Assembly: GCA_039566865.1 (NCBI GenBank)
Contig: CM076943.1
Coordinates: forward strand, 16,354,001-16,418,000
Origin: Aurelia coerulea
Lineage: Eukaryota; Cnidaria; Scyphozoa; Semaeostomeae; Ulmaridae
DNA length: 64,000 bases
Direction: 5' to 3'
A model generated the notes under the pieces. That model searched no databases and was not told where the DNA came from. It saw nothing but the letters and a program-made list of their open reading frames with translations. Position numbers and translations under genes: made by a program. This document shows, one piece after another, positions 9,691 through 21,527 of this stretch; the stretch's first letter is position 1; each line of letters starts with the position of its first letter.

Positions 9691-10806
9691 TCTGCAGATG
9701 CCAAGATAATTAAATGTATAAATATATTAATTGAGGGGAAATACTAGGAATCCCTGACCAATTTCAGCAGACCTTGTTTTGATTGAAGGCGTTTCCTATC
9801 TCAGTAAAATGTGCTAAACAAAATGGGCTTGGATGGCCTTCTCAAAAATTTGAGCTTTTTTTGGCCAAGGGGTAATGACTGAAGTGGGCCAAATTTGCTC
9901 AAAATATCAGCAAAATAATCTTACTCTGTAAAAATGATGTAGTCTCAGATATATATTCTTCTATTCAAGTATAATATTGATACTGCAGTTGTTTTCGTAG
10001 AAAATTTACTAGAGTTTCTGTGAACGACGTTTCAATTTATAAATAAATATTGCTGCAAATTCATTACTGCAAGGATATATTACAAGCTCATTGGTGACTA
10101 CAATTGGTTCAACGTTTCTTTGCAGTCCGGCGGCTCAAAATTAGGCAGTCACCTTTTCGGTGGATTAAACACCTAAAATCTCAACTGGGTAAAAATACAG
10201 CCTACTTTCATACTTTCAGACCTTTGTACCGACTCATTCGTTACTAGAGCGACTTCGGCAAAAAATAAAAGCAGATTTGTTGATGATATCACAACTGATG
10301 GTACACAGAAATGATCATTTAGAACTTACAATGAAAATGAAACTGTAAGATTTTATGAGTATGAAATGAAACGAACCAATCCACTGTTCAAAACTCTTGG
10401 TAAAAATACCCTTATATGACCTTTTTGACACAAATGATACGGGGGAGTTGTTCCCCAGCCTCCGATGTCTTAAAGTGAATGACCTGAGATATATACCGCT
10501 TGTCTATAAATAGGACAAAGAAAGACCTAATCCCTCTATTGTTTTCTTTAGCATTGCTTTCATTCTCCACGAGCTGGATTATCAAATACAATAGGCTATT
10601 TATAAATCTATGAGATCTCATCTTTTAACTCAGGTTATTCACTTTAATTGTTGTTATTATGTTGCACTAACCTATGCTATTAGACAGCCATTAGATGCGC
10701 TGTTTTACACCCTGAAAACAAGGTACTTAAACTGAAATTCAAACTTAAAATCTTCAATATTCTTTTTTTGATGATTTTACCGATAATGAATTTGTAAAAG
10801 GATAGA
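9691..10806. other. Non-coding interval
   Basis: No convincing frame. The words ATCTCATCTTTTAACTCAGGTTA near 10613-10636 recur with small changes near 38900, so part of this interval is an unidentified dispersed repeat. Confidence 0.4.
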
Positions 10807-10810
10807 TTAA

Positions 10811-11049
10811 AGGCACATTGTCGTGGCGCTGATTGGATGAATAAGACAATGTAGAATAAAAGAATTTGGTTGGCTTTAATTACGCTTTACACTGAAATTC
10901 GTGAAGGTGATAACGATCTGACTCCCTTTATTCTCAATCAAAGTATGATCCAAGAGGATAAAGGCTTAGCAATTATTCAGAGGCCAGGTCTTTTCTTAGT
11001 AATTTCAACATCACAACCAGCCAATAACAGCCACGACGACAGTGTGCCT
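10811..11049. mobile_element. Short TTAA MITE with AGGCAC ends
   Basis: TTAA at 10807-10810 and 11050-11053 flanks inverted ends AGGCACATTGTCGTGGC and CCACGACGACAGTGTGCCT. The inner ends also pair through TGATTGG and CCAATAACA. Small size and TTAA duplication resemble the 171-bp MITEs at 5467 and 39801. No coding capacity. Confidence 0.75.
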
Positions 11050-11321
11050 TTAAGCTGAATTCCTTCTTGAAGCATCGTTCTTGATTGATGAGTTTCAAAT
11101 AACCATGAAATGCGGCAATGTGGCAATGCGGCAAAGTCGAGTTAATCAATTCAGCCTTTGCCGTACGCGCTTTACCGCACGAAGAAAATCGCACTAATAA
11201 ACGCTCTAATTTTAGGCAGAAAGGTTTATTCCATTTATTGTGTGTTTTCAAATATCAAATATGTTATATAAAGATCAATCTTAAAATTTAAGTAGGACCT
11301 CCTTCTTTTGTAACAATATAT

Positions 11322-11539
11322 CGCAGGTGGCGGAGAATGGTTCAGTATTTTTAAAATGGAATTGTTCAGTTTTAAGTGAGACAACAGCAACAACACTAAA
11401 CAGTAGTTCGCATGTTGGCCTAAGGATCAGATTCACAGAGAAATCAGACACATTTAACTGACAAGAAGGTTTGTTTTGACTAATTTCAAAACTGAACAAT
11501 TCCATTTTAAAAATACTGAACCATTCTCCGCCACCTGTG
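11322..11539. mobile_element. Foldback element with 7-bp target duplication
   Basis: Arms of about 55 bp begin CGCAGGTGGCGGAGAATGG and end CCATTCTCCGCCACCTGTG; the pairing is almost perfect. The 7-bp duplication AATATAT is present at 11315-11321 and 11540-11546. End sequence and duplication length match the larger foldback at 2536-3127 (CACAGGAGG, 7 bp). The unpaired middle is about 105 bp. Confidence 0.85.
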
Positions 11540-11884
11540 AATATATTTGCGGAAATACTGAATTACAACTCCGTTAAATGGCAACTTATGTTGTAATAGA
11601 TGTTTTTAAGTGGCGAGCCCCTTGTAAAACAGCTCTGGCTGAAGTGCAACCCACCTTAATAAAATCAAATAACAAATATATAAAAAAAATGCAATTTGCC
11701 TTCGATTTTCAAGTTCTCAAGTCAATTGGAGAACAGCAAAGGCGTTAAAACTTTTGACAAATGGATGAATGGTTATTTAATCTTACTTTTGAATTAATGG
11801 CTTGAAAGGAGCATCTAATGTGAGACATGATAAATAAATGATAAATGATAAATTTACATGATATCTAATGCGAAACAAAATTTA

Positions 11885-12000
11885 TCTTATTGTTATATAC
11901 ACACTTGTTGAATTGTAAGCACCATATGCAGTTGGGACCAAATGACTTTATGTCCTTTCCCGCTGTGTATGGTGCAATTAAAGTAATTTGTTGTTCTTAG
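11885..12000 (+). mobile_element. LINE 3' end fragment with hairpin
   Basis: GCACCATA at about 11920 pairs with TATGGTGC near 11970, enclosing a second stem (GGGAC with GTCC), followed by an A/T-rich tail. The layout resembles the 3' untranslated ends of the LINEs at 35290 and 47490. No protein-coding part is attached, as expected for a strongly 5'-truncated copy. The family is inferred from layout only. Confidence 0.4.
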
Positions 12001-12316
12001 CTTTGCTTTCATCGATGATAAAAAAGGATCATTGGTTACTCTGCTATGACTAGGAAGTAAAAGCACTCGCTTCGCTCACGCCTTAATATTCCAAGCTGCT
12101 GCGGAGAGCTATTGGACCATATCTGGCCATGCTCCTTGAATTTTAATAGGCTCTCTCTATAAGAGAGGTACACATTGTAATGAGTGCGTTTAGTTGTGGA
12201 TGCTAGCGAATGCTAAAACTTGTTGGATTCATGCATCCATAAAAGAGCTACAGAAAAGAGTTTTGTGCAGTCCCTCTTTGTAATATTGCAACAAAAGGAA
12301 CACGAGAGTGCATTAA

Positions 12317-13203
12317 CCCTATTTTAACCGGGTAAAAAAAAGTGATTTTCTACCGGGGGCGAACATTCGCCCCCCCCCCTGTTTTTCTCCGCAAGTATAA
12401 CAGCTATGACAATGAAACTTGCACTGTGTCATAATTGAATAAAGGAGAATCTAGAAATAGTACCAATCAATCAATAGTCACGTGATTGGTTGCTAGGCAA
12501 CCAAAAAACAAAGCAAATTTTGAGAAAATCGAGCTATTTGCAGAAAAGGGCCCATTATTAGCAAATAGCTAGATAAAATTGGCAAGAAACCATCCAAATA
12601 CCTGCTTGATATCATTAATCTGTAGTTTCATATGGTTTCATACGGATATTTGTGGTTCCTAATGAATTAACTAATTAAATAATGAAAATTTGATTCAATG
12701 CAAAATTGTTAGCTCAATAATTATGATTTAAACCACTAATTTCGCATATTATTGGTGAAATCAAGTACCTTTATCGATATTTGAGGTAATTCCATCAGTT
12801 TTGCATGAAAAATTACTCATTCATTAGAAATATGACGTCATAAAGATTGATGACGTCATAGAAATAATAAGCTGCTGATGTCAGCAAATATGAATAAATC
12901 ATATATCAAATGAAAGTACTCATCGGGACGAATCGAATGGTATATATATTGTTGAGATTTAGTAACAAAGGAAGAAATTAGAGCCGTTTTAAAGAAATTC
13001 TTTGTGACCACTCTCCAAATATGGGCATGTGGTGGTCACGTGGTCAAACAATAGGTATTGAAATTTCTATTTTCTGATTGCCAACTAAATTTTAGGAAAA
13101 GTCAAGGAGTTTCAGCATTGTAGGTGACACCGTTTAGGAGCTATTTAAAAAAATCCGATAGGGGGGGCGAAAAACGCCCCCCCCCCCCCCGGATGAAATA
13201 GGG
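12317..13203. mobile_element. TTAA-flanked piggyBac-like non-autonomous element, family A copy 2
   Basis: TTAA at 12313-12316 and 13204-13207. It aligns end to end with the copy at 1049-1934 and differs by few substitutions and by G/C-tract length. CACGTG lies at 12479 and TGACGTCA at 12833 and 12851. Its left hairpin reads G-tract CGAA-CA-TTCG C-tract, whereas copy 1 has CG-TTTTT-CG, so the sequence changed but pairing stayed. No coding capacity. Confidence 0.9.
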
Positions 13204-13503
13204 TTAAGGTATCTATTTTCAAAAGGTGCTGGCTTCTTTTCTTAATGTAAATCTACATTGGAAAAGTAGCCTCTGTCCAATTAAATACACATATCTTGAC
13301 AAATTCAAAGAAACTCCTGCAAAGATTTGTTGGACTTATACTTATACAACCTTCATTTTTGTAAAATTCTTCTTAATTCTGATACGTTGACACACAGACA
13401 CTTCAATAGCATCAGTATTTCAGTGCTAGGCTAGCCCGCAGTCAGAACAGGGGTGTGATCCATCTCGACTGTCAATCAGTGCATCAATATATCAATAAAA
13501 TAT

Positions 13504-13760
13504 CCCGGGGAAGTACTTGACTTTAATTGTACGGGGGTATGCACTCCAAGAAAAACTTTTTCATCCAGCTTTACAATTTTTTCCTCGAAATGATAGCCGG
13601 CTTTAGAAAAAGTCGGCGAATGAAAAAACACTTTTGACAACCGGCTTTAGAAAAATTGCCTTCTTCTGATACCGGGCGTTTGAAAAAAGAGGCAAAAACG
13701 ATACACGGAAAGGAGTGCACATCCCGCCAGCAAAATATACTAAGTAACCCCCACCCCCGA
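13504..13760. mobile_element. G-tract-terminated non-autonomous element
   Basis: The left end CCCGGGGAAGTACTTGAC and the inverted right end (GTTACTTAGTATATTTTG in reverse, bounded by a C tract) pair loosely. GTATGCACTCC on the left is mirrored by GGAGTGCACATCCC on the right. Inside are repeated CCGGCTTTAGAAAAA words. No clear target duplication was found. Confidence 0.5.
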
Positions 13761-13765
13761 GTGTA

Positions 13766-14670
13766 TTTTCATTTTTTTTTCTGCCATAATTGGAATTTTT
13801 GATATTTTCATTACTTTCAGAATAACAGCTTTTACTTTAATAAGAATTAAAGAAAAGTTAGGAACAAAATTAACGCACTTCGTAAATCAAAGGGAAGAAC
13901 GATGCAAGATTTAATTACCAAACAAGTTATTACTATAGATTTCGTTACCAAAGAAGTTGCTACTGTAACATTCCTTGAATATCTTTATGCTCATAGAGTC
14001 AATATGCAATAAGCAATAAGCACGAATCCACAGCGCAAGAAGTATAGCTCTCTTAAGTACGTTTTAACATTCTAAAAAGATTACTTATAAACTTTAGATA
14101 ACAAAGTCTTCCCTAAGTCCCTCGCTTTTCATAATACATAACCCAAAAGAAAGGGCCATGATTAAAACCATTAAAAAGTTAAATCATTAATAACAAGAGA
14201 AAAAGGTAGCCACAAGTCGTCTTAAAAGACGTAAAAATAGAAACATCTCTCATGCTAAATAGAGGTGCAGCATTTGTAAGATGATTAGCACTGTTATCAG
14301 TTACAGTTATGCAACAAACTCACATGTTTTGATAAGGTAGCCATTCAATTTAACTGTTTAAAATAGGTGGCAATATCCTCGCATTTGAAGTATATTTATC
14401 GAAAGAAGATTACACAAGAAAATTCTTTTCAGCAAAAGCTCAAACGTCTGATTTTTTTCTCCCAGCAATCAATGGCCAACGTTGCGGATAAATGAAATCT
14501 GCTCCATTCGAGGCACGCTCGAGCTGCAATTCAGCTTAGGAATGACCTGGGCATGCCCTAATTTAAGAACAAATTTAAAAGAAGCATGGCTTGAACTTCG
14601 TTGGTGTAATTTAAAGAAACAAAATTCTATTGGGTGAGTCAGAAAAACGTCAGACGTTCGGATTCAAATA
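13766..14670. other. Non-coding interval with a degraded Q-like piece
   Basis: Mostly unrecognised AT-rich DNA. About 14200-14335 shares CACAAGTCGTCTTAAAA, AACATCTC and CAGTTATGCAACAAACT with the P-Q repeat. No gene was seen. Confidence 0.4.
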
Positions 14671-14677
14671 TATGTTA

Positions 14678-15075
14678 GACTGCGTTCACACGATGCCGGC
14701 ACATTTTGAAAACGGTGAAAAATGTGACGGTAGCAAAATTCGAGCTAGCGTTCACACGACACCGGTAAAATTTCAAAACACTAGAAATTGTTACGGCAAT
14801 GAACTCTTCGCAAGTTCCACGAGAATGAGGCTGAATTTTTGCACCAAAGCCAATCAGCCTCGTTTTGAATGAGCTGAACAATGTTCCGTTTTCATCATTT
14901 TCGAGCGTTCACACGATGCCGTTTTCAAAATGTGCCGGTTAGAGTTCCATTTTCAAAATCTACCGTTTTCAAAATCTACGGGCAAAAAATGTGCCATTGT
15001 CGTGTGGACGGGGGAGGCCTATCCGTCATATTTTTCACCGTTTTCAAAATGTGCCGGCATCGTGTGAACGCAGTC
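14678..15075. mobile_element. Harbinger-like element (TTA target duplication)
   Basis: TTA at 14675-14677 and 15076-15078 flanks inverted ends GACTGCGTTCACACGATGCC and GGCATCGTGTGAACGCAGTC; pairing continues for about 50 bp. CGTTCACACGA plus CCGTTTTCAAAATG words recur several times inside on both strands. TWA duplications and TTYACAC-type ends fit PIF/Harbinger. The frames across it (14630-14872, 14881-15153) are antisense translations of the repeat. Confidence 0.8.
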
Positions 15076-15319
15076 TTAACGAATCATGGGTTCCTTATCA
15101 GACAGACTGTGAAGTGTGAAGAGAAATATGTTGAGAAATTAAACGAATATTGATTCTCCTTATTATCGTCAAATTACATAGCTTAGGTCGTGTAAAGGCA
15201 CAATATGCCAAATTCGAGTTTACATATTGCGCAGAAATTTTATTATATTAGATGCATGAAGCCGAAGCAGGCTGTTGTGACAGGTGCGAAGGCAGTGAAA
15301 AGATCACAACAAGGACAAC

Positions 15320-15775
15320 AAGGGCAGATTTTGTAATACAATAGCAAAAGTCGTATTTGATTGACACCTCAATTCAAAGCGATTGGCGACTGCAGACAAA
15401 AGAAATTCTCTCAAGCAGTAATTCAAAACAAACAAAGCCGCAAAAGTTTCCCAAAAGTAGTAGGGCAAACTCTCGTCTTGTGCAAGCGAAAGGTTGTTTT
15501 TAAGAGAAGTTACGTGCTTTGCTCCTGAATCAAATAAACAAAATCCGCTTGAGAGAACTTTAGATTTACCTTTATTCTTTCGTAAGAACCATCTTTCGCT
15601 TGCACAAGGCGAGAGTTTGCCCTACTATTTTTGGGAAACTTTTGCGGCTTTGTTTGTTTTGAATTACTGGTTGAGAGAATTTCCTTTGTCTGCAGTCGCT
15701 AATCGCTTTGAATTCAGGTGTCAATCAAACGCAGCTGTTGCTATTGTATTGCAAAATCTGTCCTTGTTAACAAAG
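15320..15775. mobile_element. Foldback inverted repeat with ~160-bp arms
   Basis: The left arm about 15320-15492 pairs with the right arm about 15588-15770, for example TTTGCCCTACTATTTTTGGG against its mirror. The loop is about 95 bp. The exact borders and target duplication are not clear. The 114-residue plus-strand frame at 15494-15838 is the translation of loop and arm and is not like a known protein. Confidence 0.7.
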
Positions 15776-15914
15776 ACAGCAAACCAACCGACCATCTTAA
15801 AAACATTCTTCAAATCTTCTACCATCCGACTGAGCTAAATACCAAGAAAGACAGTTCTCGACAGTTTTCTTCACTGCTCGTAGCTTTGACTACGCGGTTA
15901 GGTCCTTCAACCTA

Positions 15915-16322
15915 CAGTAAGAACCTTTTCAAAACAGCCTGTTTAGTTTCTTTTCAAGATGGCATTCGTCTGGAAACAGACTGAAAGGTTTTTTGTCATA
16001 TGGTTAAGAAACCTTCAGTGATTTCACAGAACAAACAATATCGGACAGTATGTTCTTGTTACCTAGCATTCTCTCTAAATTCACTCAGTCATAAGCATAT
16101 ATGACAAGTATTGATCGAGTGTAGATGCTTTTGCATGAAATCTCTAAAAAAATGTTTGGCACCTGATGTTAACAAAAATCATCAAATATGAATTCTTTGG
16201 GATCCTCCTATAAGAAACCTTCCTAAAATTAGGCTGAGAACGTTCTTATACAAGGGCACCATTTCTAAAAAAACAGTCTGAGGCTTCCTATAAAGTGGTT
16301 TCTATTTTACCGGTTCTTACTG
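15915..16322. mobile_element. MITE with CAGTAAGAACC ends
   Basis: CAGTAAGAACC starts and GGTTCTTACTG ends the element. TA precedes it and CA follows it, so a TA duplication is probable. Length is 408 bp, almost the same as the 410-bp MITE at 62125-62534, whose ends are CAGTAAAAACC. Both carry repeated AAGAACCT or AAGAAACCT words. No coding capacity. Confidence 0.65.
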
Positions 16323-18960
16323 CATGGCTCTTACTCCAAGAGACAAATGTAGCGTGACGAGACAAATTTCAAGTATAAGCTCCCTTGGGAAAAGTTATTT
16401 GTTCAGAGAGCGAGCTTTTCTCCTGTCGAAAATAGTTGGAAACAATTCTACTTTCTTCGAAAAATTTGTTTCCACATTCTTCGCGAGATGTTTGTAAATT
16501 TGTCTGTAGTGACAGTGCCAGCTCTAAAAAAATCGAAAGACGTAGGGGGGGGGGGGGGGGTTCTGACTAATTTCCAGTGATTTTCCTTTGACAATTTTTG
16601 CCGAATTCTGGAATCTTGTGAGATGTGTCCCCATCCCCCCTCTCGTGGTGCTGCCATTGTTTGTTTGCCTAGTAGACAACTAGCTTCATGAAGGTAACCA
16701 AAAGAGCGGGAAACGCTTTAATTAAAATTTAGTCACGTGATCCATCCATAGGTGACTGTACGTTAAGCTAACGAAAAATATAAGCTATTTCTTATTTATG
16801 AGGTGGGGAGTGGAGCAGTCCTGTTAAGAATGTATTGAAGCAGCCTACTAGATGGCTTCATATCATATATCTACAACGAAATAAGCGCATTTCAACCTAA
16901 TATGATCTTTAAGGTGATAGCTACGTTTATTCTATTGATGTTATTGACGTGAAAAGCCTGTATTAATAGACTTTTGGGTCCTATCCTCTTTCTAAATACT
17001 GCCAAAACCACTATTGTTGTCTAAAATTGTCTGTAATTAGGATTCTCTCGGGAAATCACAGCCAATAATGTATTGAAACGATTACTTAAAAACCTGAAAA
17101 GATGTGTCGGTACTTTAAATAGAGTGTAAACTCTTAAGATGGTATGAAAAGACTTTATTTTTGTTGAAATCCCCTGATTGGACTTATTTTCTATTTCGAA
17201 TAATTCTTAGAATCGTATTTTCATTTTCGTTTCAGTTTCATCTACATCAAGCAACAACATCCAATACATCGTTAAGCGATTTGAGTTGCCCCAACACCGC
17301 TATAACAAGATGAACATCCCCCAAATTTATGACCTATGCTCCCTCAGATAGACATAACTGCACAAGCTTTTATCGAACCCATGTCAAATTTTAACCGATG
17401 AAATGAATTCTATTAGTTGCATTGACCAATTAGAACTTAACGTTTGAAAGCCTTGTTTAGTTTAAGCTGCTATAATTTGCATATTTGCATATTCCAAAGT
17501 TATTTGACGGATATAATTGCTCAATTACTGTATACTCATGCCTAAAGTTAGAGTAAAGCGTTTGATGATTTGAACAAGTGCATCGATATTGTTTAGCCAG
17601 AGGAATGATAGGGTGCGTACGTGCTTTCTTTGTTGCTGCAAAGCAATATAATAAAATTGTGGCAGTGGAGTCTGTTTGTCCGTTTTCTGTCAATTTTCGA
17701 CACCTCGTTTTGGCTGCATGCTTCTTGTTGCAAAATGAAAGCACGGCAGGTCATCAAAGACATTAGTGCTTGCGCAGTATGGAGAGTATGATACTAAAAT
17801 CTTATCTTCGCAACAAAAACAGTACTAAATGCATGGTCAATTGACTTTTAAAAAGGCACTAACAACCAATTCGTTGCGTAATTGTAACTATTTTTTGGAG
17901 TCGCATGATTTCAGAACTTTAGAGGATTCTTACATGAAATCAATTAATGCATATGTTGCTGCTGGTCGCGTTCTTTGAGCATTGAAAATAGTACGCTCTA
18001 CGCACTACTCCCTGAATATCGCTATTTGCTAGTCCGATTCATAAATTACCCCTGCTTACCTCCGTCAACTAATTTTAATGTAGTATAAGAAATTGAGATA
18101 CTCTTAATGAAAAGGATTTCCAAAGCGATGAACAGAAAAATTTAAGGTGCAAAGCTTAAAAGATGCAAAAGCAGAGAAAATAAGAATTAAGAAATTCATT
18201 GAGTGACACTGTGAAATTTCCTTTTTTTATACTAAATGCAGCAAAAGCTCCTGTACGATTTTCATCAGACACTGAGCTTTAAACAGCTTAAAATTATTTT
18301 GTAGCATATTGCTAGCCTTTAAGGTATATAGTACCGTTTTGATACAGCTTTAACCCTAAATATCAGAAATTTTTCAAGAAGAGGAATATGTTGGTTGCTT
18401 AAGCACTTAGTAATTCTGGATATGCATTGCTATGATTTACACAGTATTTTGAGGTAAGCTATCATTAATAATATGCTTTTGAAGGGAAAAAGCTCGAGAA
18501 CACACTTTTGTGAGAAATACGGCCAGAAAAGCTGTGTGCCATTAGGTAAAACATTTCCTTGCACGATAATGGTTTCATTGTTATAACTGCACGAATTTGA
18601 GGTCTTGTTGATGTTAAAGGCATTGAATCAGCATAAGACGGCAAGGTATACCTTATCTGTCAGAATTTGCTAACTCATGGTTTCGGATGGCACATCTGAT
18701 TGGCTAACATTCGTGTGAAATGAAACCGATCTCATGAAACATATTGTGCAACAGCAGGTCCCTTTAGTTTGCTGGGAGTGATAATTGATCTTTCTCACAT
18801 AGGTCACATGATATACGGCAAAGGAGGTCTATTTATCATGATTCAATGAATGATTCATGATTCAAAGAGAACATTTGATGATTTCCTTCCTGCCACTGTA
18901 TTGGGGTATCGATTTTATAAATAGTTTGGTTTGGGAGCTTGATCAAAACAAACACTTTGA
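16323..18960. other. Long interval without recognised gene or element
   Basis: Contains an 18-base G run near 16543-16560. The frames at 16448-16657, 17457-17744 and 17578-17766 overlap on opposite strands and have no family resemblance. I could not detect inverted repeats with target duplications here. It may be true intergenic or intronic host DNA. Confidence 0.35.
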
Positions 18961-19188
18961 GAGCAGCTGATAGTTATTCATGTTGTTGTTGTTGTCAAGT
19001 TATTTTAATTCGAAATACAAAAAGCTAGCTTCTTAAATATAGAATAAACGAAACTATTCAAATTCGAATATTTACAGTAAACTAAATTATAAGCTAAATT
19101 AAACAAAGGTACATACATATCTACATTTATCCCCTAGGTATCAAATCAAACAGACAGAGCCCCCCCCCCCTCCCCCACCCTAAGACCT

Positions 19189-19939
19189 CTAAGGCATATT
19201 GTACTGGCATACGTTGCATGTACATTGTATTCCATTCCATTGTTTAATGATTTGTTCGAAAGTTTTGAGATTTTCAGTTGATTTTGTCTCATTAGAGAGG
19301 CTATTCCATACCTGTGGCCCTAAAGACCTGAGACTATTAGAGCCGAAGGTTACTTGATTTGGTCTATAATGTTGCAGATCGTATGGATTTCTCGTTGAGC
19401 GATTCACGTTCATAGAGGATTTAAACTGAAATAAATGTTCCATGAAGGAAGGATTTAATTTCTTCATTGTCTTGTAGATTTCGACACAGAAGCTACGTAA
19501 GCGAGAAACATGCATAAAACATCTACCAGACCTTTGTAGTAGTTCTTGATATGAACTGTTGTGATCATCATATTGAAATCGTAAAGCACGTTCTTGTATT
19601 CGTTCGACTTTATTCAGAGACTTAGCAGAGGAAAAATGCCATACAAGTGGACAATAGTTGAAATTTGAATACACAAAAACTCTGAACTAGAAGTTTCCTT
19701 GTTTCGAAACCAATAAATCGTTTTAGTCTTTTTAAAACATTCAGCTGATTCGCAGCTTTTTTGCATAGATCGGAAATGTGAGAGTCAAAGTTCAACTTGT
19801 AATCAAGTTTGACACCAAGCAATTTGACAGTGGATTCTGTTTTTATGTTTTGACCCTTAATTCTAACGTTGATACCAGTAGTGTCAGATCGGTCCTTCTT
19901 TACAATTATGGCATGAAATTTATCTGGATTCGCAATCAT
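19189..19939 (-). pseudogene. LINE reverse transcriptase C-terminal region, frameshifted
   Basis: Two overlapping frames cover one protein: 19939-19622 contains KLLGVKLDYKLNFDSHI (the LGV.LD..L.F..HI signature downstream of the RT palm). 19674-19189 contains SNFNYCPLVWHF and ends in SLGPQVWNSLSNE. A small indel near 19675 shifts the frame. In LINEs this region follows the catalytic FADD box and carries thumb and C-terminal functions. The catalytic palm is absent, so the product is inactive. Together the fragments cover about 240 residues. Confidence 0.85.
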
Positions 19940-20056
19940 TATTTATCTGGATTCGCAATCATTATTTATCTGGATTCGCAATCATCATTTATCTGGATTC
20001 GCAATCATTATTTATCTGGATTCGCAATCATTATTTATCTGGATTCGCAATCACCT
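19917..20056. repeat. 23-bp tandem repeat at the 5' edge of LINE copy A
   Basis: Six head-to-tail copies of the unit TATTTATCTGGATTCGCAAT + CAT, almost identical. On the minus strand each unit begins ATGATTGCGAATCCAGATAA, the same bases as the first codons of the LINE fragment (MIANPDK). Because 23 is not a multiple of three the copies are in different frames. Confidence 0.95.
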
Positions 20057-20178
20057 ACCGGTTCCAAATAGACTCTTTAAAGAATTCAGCATAAAAGTTG
20101 CCTCTCTTCTGCTTCTACTCGGATTGATCGACCACACCTGTTTGATGTAAATATATCTATTTACTAGTATAGATTTAG

Positions 20179-20749
20179 CGGGTGTCCCAATAAAAGTGAG
20201 CGGATTCGATCAGGCCTGGTAATGCGAAATTAGCCGGCTAATTATTTTCAAAATTTGTCTCGATAGTTAACTTGAACATGGATGCTTAGTTGGTTTATAT
20301 TTGTGTGAGTGTAGAAATATTACTGTTGAAAGTTCAAATTAGCTTTCACCTCCAAACAAGAGCTTTAGAGCTTCGGCCTAAGAAATTTCTTGAAGCATAG
20401 CAAATATATCAACAACAGCCTTGAGAAAATTTGAACATTAATTTGATCATACTATATTCTATTTGCTAGAGCTCACCTATTGTTTAGTTTCTAATTTTCT
20501 TACATTTTACTTTTCAATTTTGAACTTTAGGCATTTGCTTAGGCCAAATAGTCAAAGATCTGGTTTATAGGTGGAGGCAAAGTTTAGCTTTCAAAAAAAA
20601 TATTTCCACTCTCAAAGCCCCAATATGCACAAACCTGGTACCTACGTTTAAGCCACTGGAAAGCTTTACAAAAATGATTAGGTTTTGATGAAAGTTACAA
20701 TTTTAATTGCTAGGACCGACCAAATATGTTAATCTCATTGGGGCACCCG
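20179..20749. mobile_element. Long-TIR element ending CGGGTGTCCCAAT
   Basis: CGGGTGTCCCAAT at the left is mirrored by ATTGGGGCACCCG at 20737-20749. A second paired block lies inside: AAGTTCAAATTAGCTTTCA with CACCTCC against GGTGGAGGC plus TTTAGCTTTCAAA. It shares TTTCTCGATAGTTAACTTG with the relic at 6838. No transposase. Confidence 0.7.
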
Positions 20750-20975
20750 ATTGTAGTTCAAATAATTGCCTTGGATGGAAAGTTATGCTGATTTCAATCA
20801 TTCTAATTCTTTCCTGGGTGCACGAATATAAGCAATCGGTTTTTGACAAGACGAAAACTATATATGACCAAGCAGATTTCCAAGCTTCATATCTGATAGA
20901 GGCTGATTGGTTCACAGAGGCTGAAAACCAAGGAAGCTGGATCACAGTTCTTAAATCGAGCCTCTCAGCTTTATA

Positions 20976-20980
20976 GGTTA

Positions 20981-21015
<35 letters not shown>

Positions 21016-21018
21016 TAC

Positions 21019-21057
<39 letters not shown>

Positions 21058-21076
21058 CTGATTGATTGATTGATCA
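20976..21076. repeat. (GATT)n microsatellite
   Basis: About 24 units of TGAT/GATT with two interruptions. Confidence 0.95.
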
Positions 21077-21332
21077 ATTCGATTCATTGATCTTGTTGGT
21101 GATCGATTATACGATTGCATAATTGATATATTTTGAATGAAGTATACGGTTATCAATTCTGCTAGCTGAGAAATATCGCTTTAGACCTGCTGCAATCATC
21201 ATCCTAGTATTTGAAGAAAACAGATTTGAAATTTCCCAGTTTGACCTTATTGCAAGTTGGTTAAATACCTCGTAATTTATGCTAACCATAGCCATTGAAG
21301 TAAAAAACACACAGAACACATGCCATTGAAAG

Positions 21333-21527
21333 TGTTGTGGCGCAGTGGTGTAATCCTCTGACATTGCAGCCAGAACAGTCAGGCGGACAGGGTTCGATCC
21401 CAGATAGAACCCCACCACTTGAGCGTCATAACAAGGGGTCACGGACTCGATTAGGACTATTCTACTTCTGCGATCCCAGCGCTTGGCGCTAAAAACCGCA
21501 ACTTCACCTCACCTTCACCTTCATAGC
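21333..21527 (+). mobile_element. tRNA-derived SINE, copy 1
   Basis: An intact RNA polymerase III A box, TGGCGCAGTGG, at 21338-21348 and a B box, GGTTCGATCCC, at 21391-21401 are correctly spaced, but the head does not fold into a cloverleaf with matching acceptor arms. A unique body follows and the end is a (TTCACC)n-like tail, CACCTCACCTTCACCTTC. A second copy with an internal deletion is at 38027-38165. Confidence 0.85.

Larger units (their letters stand above)
18965..20056 (-). mobile_element. 5'-truncated LINE (copy A) with CAA-repeat tail
   Basis: Runs on the minus strand. Coding sequence (19189-19939) covers only the region after the reverse-transcriptase palm. The 3' part ends at (CAA)n, seen as TGTTGTTGTTGTTG on the plus strand at about 18981-18996. 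The 5' boundary at about 19940 continues directly into six copies of a 23-bp repeat made from the first coding bases. Short tandem tails are usual for L2/CR1/Rex-type LINEs. Confidence 0.85.

Noticed and set aside
14630..15153. Frames of 80-90 residues on both strands
   Set aside because: They are translations of the inverted repeats of the Harbinger-like element.
16543..16560. Long G run as a functional quadruplex or promoter element
   Set aside because: A single homopolymer run without neighbouring gene; probably slippage.
21333..21410. tRNA gene
   Set aside because: A and B boxes are good, but there is no cloverleaf or acceptor stem, and a second copy with the same body and tail at 38027 shows it is a SINE.
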